A stretch of 64,000 nucleotides of DNA from DYMC01 sp035406705 (GTDB lineage: Bacteria > Verrucomicrobiota > Lentisphaeria > Victivallales > GWF2-50-93): assembly GCA_964426675.1 (NCBI GenBank), contig CAYRRM010000006.1, forward strand, positions 40,125 through 104,124, given 5' to 3'. The position numbers were made by a program, and so were the translations under genes. Each line of letters begins with the position of its first letter. Position 1 is the stretch's first letter. Positions 45,367 to 54,472 of this stretch are shown piece after piece. The notes under the pieces are model-generated. The model was given only the letters and a program-made list of their open reading frames with translations. It did not search any database and was not told where the DNA came from.

Positions 45367-47298
45367 ATGAAAGACGGAAAACTTAATGTAATTTTAAATT
45401 CAGCCCTTGAACGAAACTTAAACGGCAAATACTCAGTTCATGACCTTTCTATCGAAATTAAATTCTCTTCAGGAAAATGGCAAAATGACTGTATCGCATA
45501 TGCTTATAAATACAACAGCAAACTGAACAATCCTGAAATTAAGTGGCTCTCTAAAGAAAAAGAAGAACTCATATTCAGTCTTGATTTCATACTTGAACCT
45601 GATTTATGGGTAGAAGGAGAAAAATTCTTGGCCGAAATATCATTAAAGCCTGTTCAAGAAGATAAATATGAAGGTACGTATAAAGGACTTTTCAAAGAAA
45701 AAGAAATACATGGCAAGGCTTTTGCGAATTTCGCAAAAAAAATAGTAAATGGAGGAAAACTTTCAACTAATAGAATAAAAATCCTCGATGAATTCATCAA
45801 TTCAGGCGCAAAATCACCTCTATACGACTTTAGCTACGCCGGTTTAAAGAAGGAAATCAAAACTGATAAACTTCCTATCTTCAACGTAGAAGATTTTGGA
45901 GCTAAAGCAAATTCTGGGACCGAATCAAGAGACGCCATACAAGCTGCTGTTGACGCAGCATCTTCTGCAGGTGGTGGCATTGTATTCTTTCCCCCAGGCG
46001 AATTCGATTTCAGCGTATCAGAAAAAATGCCACCAGTATTCATAGAACACTCCAATATAATTATAAGAGGTTCGGGATCGGGATATAATGGTACTATCCT
46101 CTGCAATCACAGGCCGTCAGATTCACCAGACCCTTCTAAAATATGGCTTGCAGGCCTTTCCCCAGCTTTCTTTGTCATAGCCCCTGATGCAAAAATTAAT
46201 TTTCTCAAAGAAGAGCCAATATTACCAACCTCTATTTGCGAAATTCGCAAATCGGAAAGAGGGGAAAAAAAATTACAGTTAAAGGAAAAAAAAGTAAAAT
46301 TAAATAAAGATGAAATATATCTATTGCGCTTTTTTGAAAATGAAAATGGCTCTCTCTTTCAAACCTTAACCTCTTCTGCATGTTCGCCAGCAAAAAACTA
46401 TGTCGGAAAAGGAAAAGTCTTAATAAGTCAGTTATTTGAAGTAGAAGATATAAATGAAGATCTTGTGTATATTGATTCGCCATCTCACTGGACATTAACG
46501 GAAAACATAATAGCCGAAATATCTACTATCAAAACAGTAAATAATGTTATCATCGAAAATCTTAGAATGAAATCAGACTGGGAAAGTATATTCGTTCATC
46601 ACAAAAACTCAGAACACGATAATGGATGGGATCATATAAAACTCAGATTTTCTACAAACTGCATAGTTAGAAACATAGTTCATGATTCAACCACTACAGC
46701 AGTATCACTTCACTCCTGCAAAAATTGTTTGATAGAAAATAACATTATTATCGGTAACCTAGGACACAACGGATTTAGCTGCAGCAATTTTTCGACAAAT
46801 AACCTTTTTCAAAGATGCCATGCGGGAAGACAAATGCACGCTTTAAGTGTTCAAGGAACAACATGTGGAAACGTGTTCTTTGATTGCAATATTGATGAAC
46901 CAGGAGGAATAGATTTCCATGGAGGAACAAACCTCGATAACCTATTCGACTGCATATCAGGTGGTGTGCTCTGTGGAGGTGGTTCCATAAATGCCGTTCC
47001 TCCAAGACATTGTAAAGGACTTGTTTTTTGGAACTGGCAAAGTGGCCTCTTTAATCCGTATAATCCAACTAAATTTCATAAATGTCTATTAAGATATGAT
47101 GAAATGCCTGGTTTTATAGCTGTGGGAACAAGAAATAAATATAACTCTGAAATTTATTTTTACACTGAAGATGGCAATTGCTTCTCTGATAAAAATACGC
47201 CTCTATCATGGATAGAATCACCAGGTCAAAAAGTATCTCCAACATCATTATATCTATTTCAATGCGCAAAAAGAAATAAAGGAGAAAAAATTTTATGA
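45367..47298 (+). CDS. Pectate-lyase-3-like beta-helix protein
   Basis: This 643-residue protein has no signal peptide at the annotated start. Residues 1-165 form a separate beta-rich domain. From about residue 172 it has the start of a Pectate_lyase_3/GH28-related right-handed beta-helix (FNVEDFGAKANSGTESRDAI, then GGGIVFFPPGEFDFS), with the helix running to about 590 (NNVIIENLRMKS, NCLIENNIIIGN, FDCNIDEPGGIDFHG). It should act on polyuronides. The lack of an export signal among secreted neighbours is odd. The stop overlaps the next start by four bases. Two exact 17-bp palindromes lie within it. Confidence 0.75.
   Translation: MKDGKLNVILNSALERNLNGKYSVHDLSIEIKFSSGKWQNDCIAYAYKYNSKLNNPEIKWLSKEKEELIFSLDFILEPDLWVEGEKFLAEISLKPVQEDKYEGTYKGLFKEKEIHGKAFANFAKKIVNGGKLSTNRIKILDEFINSGAKSPLYDFSYAGLKKEIKTDKLPIFNVEDFGAKANSGTESRDAIQAAVDAASSAGGGIVFFPPGEFDFSVSEKMPPVFIEHSNIIIRGSGSGYNGTILCNHRPSDSPDPSKIWLAGLSPAFFVIAPDAKINFLKEEPILPTSICEIRKSERGEKKLQLKEKKVKLNKDEIYLLRFFENENGSLFQTLTSSACSPAKNYVGKGKVLISQLFEVEDINEDLVYIDSPSHWTLTENIIAEISTIKTVNNVIIENLRMKSDWESIFVHHKNSEHDNGWDHIKLRFSTNCIVRNIVHDSTTTAVSLHSCKNCLIENNIIIGNLGHNGFSCSNFSTNNLFQRCHAGRQMHALSVQGTTCGNVFFDCNIDEPGGIDFHGGTNLDNLFDCISGGVLCGGGSINAVPPRHCKGLVFWNWQSGLFNPYNPTKFHKCLLRYDEMPGFIAVGTRNKYNSEIYFYTEDGNCFSDKNTPLSWIESPGQKVSPTSLYLFQCAKRNKGEKIL
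45721..45737. repeat. Iterated palindrome copy, 17 bp
   Basis: TTTGCGAATTTCGCAAA in the pectate-lyase-like gene, encoding F-A-N-F-A-K. Confidence 0.8.
46235..46251. repeat. Iterated palindrome copy, 17 bp
   Basis: TTTGCGAAATTCGCAAA in the pectate-lyase-like gene, in a different frame from the copy 500 bp upstream (C-E-I-R-K). Confidence 0.8.
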
Positions 47299-50200
47299 TG
47301 AGCTTTTTCAAAAAATTCAAAACAGCATTCTTTATTTTGATAATTTCCCTCACTTCTAACTCGGAAATTTTACCTATACTTTCATCAAGTTATCTTGGAG
47401 ATTCCAGCGATGAAGAAGGGGTTTATGGAGTAGGAATTAAATCAAATGGCGATATTGTAATAGCCGCTGAAATCGGACCAAATACAGAAATTCTTAAAGA
47501 TGCTACAAAATTATTTTCTACAGAAAATAAAATGGATAAAGTTGGATTGGTAATAATATTGGCTCCAGATGGAAAAACCGTAAAACAAAAATCAATAATA
47601 TCTTATGAAATAAGAGACTTAGCAATAGACTCAAGAAACAACATATATGTTGCCTGCGGAATCAATGGAATAATCTGCCTTTCCCCAGATGCCAAAGGCA
47701 TGTACTGGTATGACCTTGATGGAACTTATACTCACCGCGTTGACGTTGGCTCGGATGGAACAGTAGCCGTTCTAACTGATGTAAATAAAGAAAAAGCTAA
47801 TTCTAGTTCAGGACCTGGAGTCATACACCTCTTTAATTCAAATGGCAAAAAAATAAATTCTTTCCCTGGAGTAGGCATAGAAGGAAAAGATAGAAATGTC
47901 CTGGATATCTGCGTTCACTCAAAATCAAAATCTATAATTGTAACAGGATGGAGACAAGCATCTGACTGGTCTGAAAGAGCAAATAAAGGAGGTCCTGTCC
48001 AAATCGCTTTCATACGCTCGTTAGATTATAATGGAAAAGTCAAATGGAATGCATATGACTGGTCAACAGACGGCAATAGCGACAGATACCTCAATAAACC
48101 AGAAAATAACATGGCAGATACAAGGGGACTACGTTGTTCGATTGGAAGTGATGAAAAATTATACGTCGTATTTATGGCAGCTGGAGGTAATCATATATTT
48201 CGTTATTCCCCATTTGATATAACAAAAAAAGTTGTAATTCCAAAGGGAGATTGCTTTAATGACTTCTCGGCAACAAAATCAGAACATAAAACTTTCTATG
48301 GCAGATATAATCCTGAAAATGGTGAATATGAATCAGGACAACAACTTACAGCCAGAATTAGCCCAATAAAAACAAACACATTGTGGTGTGATGAAGGACA
48401 GATAGTGGCAGACAAAGAAGGGCGTGTATATCTCGCAGGATTTTCAGCGTATGGTCTCCCCATAAAACCCAATAAAATGCTTTCAAAAGAAGACGCAAAA
48501 AATACTTTTAATCCATTTGGCGCTGGAAGTTATCTGGGAGGACCTTTTTTAATAATTTCAGGCCCCGACATGAGCAAACGAGAGTATGTTACCAGAATAA
48601 CTCCATATGGCGGATTATCCAGGACTGTAGCTGAAAGAACCCTATCAGATGGAACAAGAGTAGTCGTATTGGGTGGAACGGCAAACTTAAAAGGTCCCGC
48701 ATACATAAAAAATGCTCTCCAACCTATACCTGGCTTTGGTAAAGCTGATGCTTTCTTTACCGTTTTTTCAAGTTCAGCAGAAAAAAATGACGAAGATGAA
48801 AATTTAATTCAATTTGACGCCTCATGCGAAATAGCTAAAAAAATCAAAATTAGAAATTCAGATCCCGAAATAATCGAATTAACCCCATCGCTAAATAATT
48901 CAAAACATATCGTTTTTAAATATCATTGGAGTGAAGAACAACCTCTTACACCACTGGATGAAAATCTTTATAAAGGCTCCCCTGTTTACGGCGGTTTATA
49001 TTTGGAAATCCTTAATCCATCAGAGAAAAGAAAAAACTTAGACAGAAATGAAATAGGAAGTCCTTTTAGTATTCATTTCTCAACAAAGGCACGAGAAAAT
49101 GAACAAATACTTATGAGAGCAGCTCTTTTTCTAACACCTTCAGACTTCGGAGCTTACAAAGAAAATAGTAAATTTTCATTTGACATAAATAGTTATGTTG
49201 AAGTGCGTTTAGATTGTTCTGCATTATATACCTACCCTTGGAAAAATGAAGAGGGAAAACCAACATGGAAAGTTCATTATTGGTCTAATACTGAATTCAG
49301 GTGGATGGTAAAAGATTCAGGGAAATTTTATCTGTCCAAAAAGGTTGAAAAATGGAGAAGCCATCAAGATAACACTTTTATACTTTCATTTACTAACGAC
49401 AGCGAAGATGGTGAATGGGCCGAATGGAAAGCATCTGATAATCTTATTTTTGACCCTAACTCTGCTGAATTTGAAAATATGAATTTCGAAAATATTGAAG
49501 GAGTAGGAATATGGCTCTCCGACTCAGAATTTAGACCAACCCCAGAAAGTAACAACGCCGGAATAAATAAACCAGCAGTCGTTAGATCAGGAATTTTCCT
49601 AAAATCAATATCCGCTACCCTGGCCTGCAATAAACAAACTATAAAGAGACCTATAGCTAAATTTACCGCTTCAAATACAAAACCATCCATCAACGAAGAA
49701 GTAAATTTTGACGCTTCAACATCAGAACCTGGTGAAGGAATCATAAATTTCTATTCATGGCTTTTTAGCGGAGGATACACCACTTCAGGCTCTACTGTAA
49801 AATATAACTTCAAATATTTAGGTCCTCACAATACAATTCTTACCGTCTGGAATGATAAATTTCAGTCCTCTCCTCAGCAAGTCATGAGAATAGAAGTCTT
49901 CCCAGAAAATTTAAATGAAGAAAACAAAAATAAACTCGTCTGCGCATTTGCTGGATTATACGAAAAAAATAAGTTAGAAATCGAGAGAAATGATTCAGTA
50001 GAAATAACTGAAATAAAGGACTTCGATGGAGATAAAATTCCAGACAAAAAAATCGAACTCCCTTTCGATGATGAAAAACCATTCTCTCCATTTCCAGGAA
50101 CAAAAATATATGCAGGTTGGTCAGTTGAATCAAAAATGCCAGGAGGAGAAAAAGGTGAAACACACATAAATAATGCATTAACTATAAGCAATATGGGAAA

Positions 50201-50711
50201 AAGCAATCCTGCTTTGCTAACCTTAGGATATAGAACAAGAAAAGAAATACCGGGAAAGGTAGATTTTATTGCAATGATTTTAAAAGAGGATTTTTTGAAC
50301 GGATGGAATAAAAATAGCAATAAACTAAAACTAATAAAAGGAACCGAACTTATCGCAGGGCCTTTTGATCAAATACCAGAAAACGGGAAAATGCACTTTG
50401 TGATAAAAGATAAAGATGGATATTGGGTTTCAGATAAATTTTTCTCAAAACCACAAAATCTTAAGCCCAATACGTATTTTTCAGAACTACCAGTATTTAA
50501 ATTAATAATTGAAACAGGAAAAGACGGTCCAAAATGGGCTAAAATAGATCCATTTAAAAGTTTCCAGCTTCCCAGAAAACCAACTTTTATTATAAAGCAA
50601 TTCAATGATATTTTGGGATTTGGAATCTTATGGAATACAGAAAAACATTCTAATAATGGATGGTTATTTCTATATGGCTTTTCCATGATCTTACCTGATA
50701 AAGAAAAATAA
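47295..50711 (+). CDS. Large secreted beta-propeller and PKD-domain protein
   Basis: This 1138-residue protein starts MMSFFKKFKTAFFILIIS, a clear signal peptide. The first 480 residues look like a beta-propeller (IAIDSRNNIYVACGI-type blades, EGRVYLAGFSAYGLP). They share style and motifs with the 548-residue protein upstream. A beta-sandwich follows, then a PKD domain at about 785-865 (PIAKFTASNTKPSINEEVNF, INFYSWLFSGG, VKYNFKYLGPHNTILTVWND). The last 270 residues are unassigned. Glycan binding at the cell surface is inferred; no catalytic motif was seen. Its ATG lies in the stop of the previous gene. Confidence 0.7.
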   Translation: MMSFFKKFKTAFFILIISLTSNSEILPILSSSYLGDSSDEEGVYGVGIKSNGDIVIAAEIGPNTEILKDATKLFSTENKMDKVGLVIILAPDGKTVKQKSIISYEIRDLAIDSRNNIYVACGINGIICLSPDAKGMYWYDLDGTYTHRVDVGSDGTVAVLTDVNKEKANSSSGPGVIHLFNSNGKKINSFPGVGIEGKDRNVLDICVHSKSKSIIVTGWRQASDWSERANKGGPVQIAFIRSLDYNGKVKWNAYDWSTDGNSDRYLNKPENNMADTRGLRCSIGSDEKLYVVFMAAGGNHIFRYSPFDITKKVVIPKGDCFNDFSATKSEHKTFYGRYNPENGEYESGQQLTARISPIKTNTLWCDEGQIVADKEGRVYLAGFSAYGLPIKPNKMLSKEDAKNTFNPFGAGSYLGGPFLIISGPDMSKREYVTRITPYGGLSRTVAERTLSDGTRVVVLGGTANLKGPAYIKNALQPIPGFGKADAFFTVFSSSAEKNDEDENLIQFDASCEIAKKIKIRNSDPEIIELTPSLNNSKHIVFKYHWSEEQPLTPLDENLYKGSPVYGGLYLEILNPSEKRKNLDRNEIGSPFSIHFSTKARENEQILMRAALFLTPSDFGAYKENSKFSFDINSYVEVRLDCSALYTYPWKNEEGKPTWKVHYWSNTEFRWMVKDSGKFYLSKKVEKWRSHQDNTFILSFTNDSEDGEWAEWKASDNLIFDPNSAEFENMNFENIEGVGIWLSDSEFRPTPESNNAGINKPAVVRSGIFLKSISATLACNKQTIKRPIAKFTASNTKPSINEEVNFDASTSEPGEGIINFYSWLFSGGYTTSGSTVKYNFKYLGPHNTILTVWNDKFQSSPQQVMRIEVFPENLNEENKNKLVCAFAGLYEKNKLEIERNDSVEITEIKDFDGDKIPDKKIELPFDDEKPFSPFPGTKIYAGWSVESKMPGGEKGETHINNALTISNMGKSNPALLTLGYRTRKEIPGKVDFIAMILKEDFLNGWNKNSNKLKLIKGTELIAGPFDQIPENGKMHFVIKDKDGYWVSDKFFSKPQNLKPNTYFSELPVFKLIIETGKDGPKWAKIDPFKSFQLPRKPTFIIKQFNDILGFGILWNTEKHSNNGWLFLYGFSMILPDKEK

Positions 50712-50720
50712 GGAGAACAT

Positions 50721-52103
50721 ATGAGTTATTACAATGTAAGAGATTTTGGCGCATCAGGAAACGGGGTAACACTTGATACAGAAAAAATACAAAATTCAAT
50801 AAATACATGTTCAAATTCGGGCGGAGGAGTAGTACTTATCCCACCAGGAATATACAAAATAGGAACACTCTTCCTTAAATCACATGTAACTATCGAACTA
50901 TCAAACGGAGCCATATTATTAGCATCAAGAGATATCAAAGATTATACTGCGGTAAAACTCTGGGATGACGAAAAACGTAAACCTTTTGTAAATCCAGACC
51001 TCCAACCTTACCACCTGATAGTGGCTTCCAATTGCAAATCCATAGAATTAAAAGGGCAAGGAAAAATAAAAGCCCCAGGAGACGCATTCTGGGAAATTCC
51101 TCAACCACCAAATACCTGGATACCAGCAAAAGTCCCAAGAGTATCACCAACAATATGTATACACCATTGTTTCGATGTTAAATTAACTAACTTCTCTATA
51201 GAAGATAGCTCCGGATGGACAATCGAGTGCAATTCATGTGAAAGAGTATGGATTCAAAGCTTAAGAATAAAAAACAACTTCTGGGGGCCAAATACAGACG
51301 GCATAGACATACAAGGATGCAAAGACGTTATAATAAGCAATTGTAACATTGATTGTTCTGATGACGCAATATGTCTTAAAACCCTGCCAGACTCCCTCCC
51401 AAATGAAAGAATAACTATTACAAATTGCATATGTAGAACTCAATGTGTGGGGCTAAAACTCGGTTGCCTTGAAGCATTCAAAGATATGAAACAGATCGTC
51501 TTCTCAAACTGTGTAATATATGATTGCACAAGAGGAATAGGTGTTTACTCCCTGGCCGGCGGAAATATAGAAAATGTCCTCTTCGAAAACATTACCATTT
51601 ATACAAACCCTTTCTGGGAACTAAATCGCCCAATACATGTAGACCTAAGAATCTCAAAACAACTTCCACAAAACATCCCAATAGGCTCAATTAAAAATAT
51701 CAGATTCAATAATATTCATTGTAAAACTCAAGGAAGAATTCTAATGACAGCCAGACCCGGTGCCATGCTGAAAAATATATTCTTATCAAATATACATATT
51801 CAGTATGATGTAATCGATGACCCCTACCCAAAAGGTAGAAATGCCAGGGGAAATCAGTTCTCAAATGACAATCCAGAAGCGCGCGAAGCAAGAGCCGCTG
51901 TTGTCGCCGAAAATATAAATAACCTATCTATTCAAAATCTCTCTGTAGAATGGCCTGAAAATTATTCAGGCCCACCATTTCCTGTAGTCTGGGGAAAAAA
52001 TCTAAAAGGTGGCTTTTTAGACAATCCATTAGCAAATCAAAGCCATAAAAACATAGATAAGTACCAATTATTCGAATCTGATATAAAAAATATAAGAACT
52101 TAA
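50721..52103 (+). CDS. GH28-family polygalacturonase-like enzyme
   Basis: This 460-residue right-handed beta-helix protein begins YNVRDFGASGNGVTLDTEKI and GGGVVLIPPGIYKIGTLFLK, as GH28 enzymes do. The catalytic aspartates appear in NTDGIDIQ (about residue 191) and CSDDAICLKT (about 213). The usual G-H-G motif is replaced by CVGLKLG, and the R-I-K motif is not obvious (RGIGVYSLAGG). There is no signal peptide, so it should cleave imported oligosaccharides in the cytoplasm. A strong ribosome site (AAGGAG) lies upstream. It is the last gene of the first half of the locus. Confidence 0.85.
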   Translation: MSYYNVRDFGASGNGVTLDTEKIQNSINTCSNSGGGVVLIPPGIYKIGTLFLKSHVTIELSNGAILLASRDIKDYTAVKLWDDEKRKPFVNPDLQPYHLIVASNCKSIELKGQGKIKAPGDAFWEIPQPPNTWIPAKVPRVSPTICIHHCFDVKLTNFSIEDSSGWTIECNSCERVWIQSLRIKNNFWGPNTDGIDIQGCKDVIISNCNIDCSDDAICLKTLPDSLPNERITITNCICRTQCVGLKLGCLEAFKDMKQIVFSNCVIYDCTRGIGVYSLAGGNIENVLFENITIYTNPFWELNRPIHVDLRISKQLPQNIPIGSIKNIRFNNIHCKTQGRILMTARPGAMLKNIFLSNIHIQYDVIDDPYPKGRNARGNQFSNDNPEAREARAAVVAENINNLSIQNLSVEWPENYSGPPFPVVWGKNLKGGFLDNPLANQSHKNIDKYQLFESDIKNIRT

Positions 52104-52162
52104 GCCCATCATAAACTAAAGAATTTAAGTAAAATATTAGTCCAGATATAGCTTTTAAATTA

Positions 52163-52279
52163 ATACTGTATCAATTAATAAAAAAACAGTATTTTTTATA
52201 ATATTTGTTAGCATTTTTTTATGGCATTATAGTTTTTTTTAATTTTTTACTTGATTTTTTATTTATACTGTATTATTTT
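52163..52279. promoter_or_regulatory. Promoter with ATACTGTAT candidate operators
   Basis: ATACTGTAT, a nine-base palindrome around T, occurs at 52163-52171 and 52265-52273, with a half-like CAGTAT at 52187-52192. The second copy fills the end of the 17-bp spacer of a candidate promoter, TTGATT (52251-52256) and TATTTT (52274-52279), 28 bp before the regulator's ATG. Two sites 102 bp apart could allow looping. Confidence 0.45.
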
Positions 52280-52306
52280 AATATTAGTTAAAAAAGAAAT
52301 AAAATC

Positions 52307-53527
52307 ATGAGCAATAATTTAAACTATTTTAGCGATGAAGTTTTAAAGGTAAAAAATGCCATAGAAAAGTGGATAGAGGATAAACAACTTCATCCTGGCT
52401 CCAGACTTCCATCTCAAAGTAAATTTGTTAAAATGTTGAAATGCAGCCATAGCACCGTTCACAAAGCAATGCAAGCTTTAGTTTCAAAAGGGGTAATTAT
52501 AAGAAAAGTTGGACACGGAACTTTTCTCTCCTTAGATCCAGCATCTTCAAGCTCAACATATTTTGATAAGTTTGAAGAAAAGAAAAATATTTCTCCACTA
52601 TATAAAAATTTAAATTTAAAAAGAGATTCTGTAAGCACAATTTTATTCTGTTCTGTCTATAACAACTTACCTCCTCTCAATAGTCCAGCTCACGAAGTTC
52701 TTGCTACAGCAGAAAATAAACTATATCATTCAGGTAAATCAAACTTAAAGGCAAGATTTATACAGGTAAAAACCTTCGATGAATTTGAAGAAAAAATCAA
52801 TAATATAAAACCTGATGGATTAATAGTTGACTGGGAACAAATCGAAGAAACATCTTTTTCTCCTTTGCTAATTGAAGCTTTAGCTGAAAAGAAGAAAATT
52901 CCTGCAATACATTGTTTTCACTATTGCAAAAAAGAATATAGCTTGAAACGAATTGTAGAAATTAACAATTCAGAAATCGGTATTATGGGATTATCATATT
53001 TGCATTCTTTAGGGCACAATAATATCATGCTTATCGCAACAGAAGTATCACATGGTTTTGACGAAATACGCATAAATGCTGCAATAGACTACGCAACCGC
53101 ATACAAAATTAATGTCCATACATTCAAATATAAAAATGGAAAAAAAAATGAGTGGATGGCAGCAGGAGAAGCCGCTTATCTTAGATTTAAAAATATTGAA
53201 GAATCTCAAAGGCCTACCGCTATATTCGCTATAAATGATAAAACAGCATTAGCCTTTATAAAGAATGCATTAAAAGATGGCATCAAAATACCAGAAGATA
53301 TTTCTGTAATAGGAGTAGATAATGAAATCTCAGCATATTTAGAAACTGGAATTAATTTAACTTCAATAGACCCATGCCGCTCTTCTATCGGCGAAAATGC
53401 CGCAAATTGGATGATTGAGATACTTAATGGAAATGATAGCCAACATTATTCAACAGTAATAAAATGCAATCCAAAACTTATAGAAAGACAAACTACTATG
53501 TATATTAAAAATGGAGGAAAAGCATGA
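52307..53527 (+). CDS. GntR-HTH/LacI-domain transcriptional regulator
   Basis: This 406-residue regulator is a paralogue of the one at 36825. The GntR winged helix occupies about residues 15-85 (DKQLHPGSRLPSQSKFVKML, HSTVHKAMQALVSKGVII, GHGTFLS). The LacI-type effector domain has GLSYLHSLGHNNIMLIATEV, ATAIFAINDKTALAF-like segments, IPEDISVIGVDNEISAYL and LTSIDPCRSSIGENAANWM. The effector is probably a sugar released by the locus enzymes. The stop overlaps the pseudopilin start by four bases, so regulator and pseudopilin are translationally coupled. Confidence 0.92.
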   Translation: MSNNLNYFSDEVLKVKNAIEKWIEDKQLHPGSRLPSQSKFVKMLKCSHSTVHKAMQALVSKGVIIRKVGHGTFLSLDPASSSSTYFDKFEEKKNISPLYKNLNLKRDSVSTILFCSVYNNLPPLNSPAHEVLATAENKLYHSGKSNLKARFIQVKTFDEFEEKINNIKPDGLIVDWEQIEETSFSPLLIEALAEKKKIPAIHCFHYCKKEYSLKRIVEINNSEIGIMGLSYLHSLGHNNIMLIATEVSHGFDEIRINAAIDYATAYKINVHTFKYKNGKKNEWMAAGEAAYLRFKNIEESQRPTAIFAINDKTALAFIKNALKDGIKIPEDISVIGVDNEISAYLETGINLTSIDPCRSSIGENAANWMIEILNGNDSQHYSTVIKCNPKLIERQTTMYIKNGGKA

Positions 53528-54432
53528 AACACAAAAAGAAATCCTTGAAATTTACCTTGATAGAATTGCTGGTTGTTGTTGCAATTATCGCAATACTTGT
53601 GGCATTACTTCTGCCTGCTTTAAACAGAGCGAGAGAGGTTGCAAAAGACGCCGTATGCAAAAGTAATATACGCCAGATAACTATAGGATTTAATTCCTAT
53701 GCTATGGATAATAATTTTTTTATGCCTGCTGCACACGGAGATACACCAAGATCAGGTTTTTCAGATTTTGTGCCAGCAAAATCCTGTACTTACGGCGGAA
53801 GATGGTCGTGTGCAAGTGGGCCAAGTTGTCGTCCTGCACCTACATTTATTTCTCCCGAATACACCAGTAACAATGTAATGGTATGGGACTGCCCTGCAAA
53901 TCGCTACTCCACAGTAAAAACAAGTCCTAGTTCTTCTTTTCAATTAGACCCTAAAAAATGGTTAGCCGGCAACATATATAGTGGTAATTATTATTGCAGT
54001 TATTTAGCCATCAGACAAATGCCTCAAAATCCAGGAACTAATTATTATGCAGCAAAAGTATATATCAACTTACCAGGGATTGGAAATAAACAATACTGGC
54101 GCTATGTCGGTCCTTATCGTGCATCAGATCCCGCTGACAGAATATTAGTCTCTGATATAGCAAGAGATGCCAAACTCCACGTCCAGGATTGGTATGGAAG
54201 TTCTTCAATAGATTGGGATAACTCCCTAAAAATATGGAAAAGAACGAGACATTTTGGCCACTATAATGCAGGTAGATTGGATGGTTCTGTGAGAAGTTTT
54301 CATGTATATCCCAATAAGTATTACCCAAATGGAGTATTCCTTGAGCAGGATGGAGGATTGGCTGCCATGTATACTCCCGCATTTGAAGGCACTTTTTATC
54401 CAAGATTTCTTACAGATAGAGTTGATAGATAA
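53524..54432 (+). CDS. Pseudopilin-like protein (H-X9-DG type)
   Basis: This 302-residue protein starts with a prepilin signal (KFTLIELLVVVAIIAILVAL) with Glu at mature position 5 and Lys before the Phe instead of the usual Gly. The conserved LNRAREVAKDAVCKSNIRQI helix follows. RHFGHYNAGRLDGSVRSF near residue 245 matches the late H...DG motif. The globular part is Cys- and aromatic-rich. Coupling to a sugar regulator and to transporter and glycosidase genes suggests a surface role in polysaccharide capture; this is inference. GGAGG precedes the ATG. Confidence 0.87.
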   Translation: MKHKKKSLKFTLIELLVVVAIIAILVALLLPALNRAREVAKDAVCKSNIRQITIGFNSYAMDNNFFMPAAHGDTPRSGFSDFVPAKSCTYGGRWSCASGPSCRPAPTFISPEYTSNNVMVWDCPANRYSTVKTSPSSSFQLDPKKWLAGNIYSGNYYCSYLAIRQMPQNPGTNYYAAKVYINLPGIGNKQYWRYVGPYRASDPADRILVSDIARDAKLHVQDWYGSSSIDWDNSLKIWKRTRHFGHYNAGRLDGSVRSFHVYPNKYYPNGVFLEQDGGLAAMYTPAFEGTFYPRFLTDRVDR

Positions 54433-54472
54433 CCTAAACAGAAAGTAAAAATTAAAACTATAAAAATTAAAA

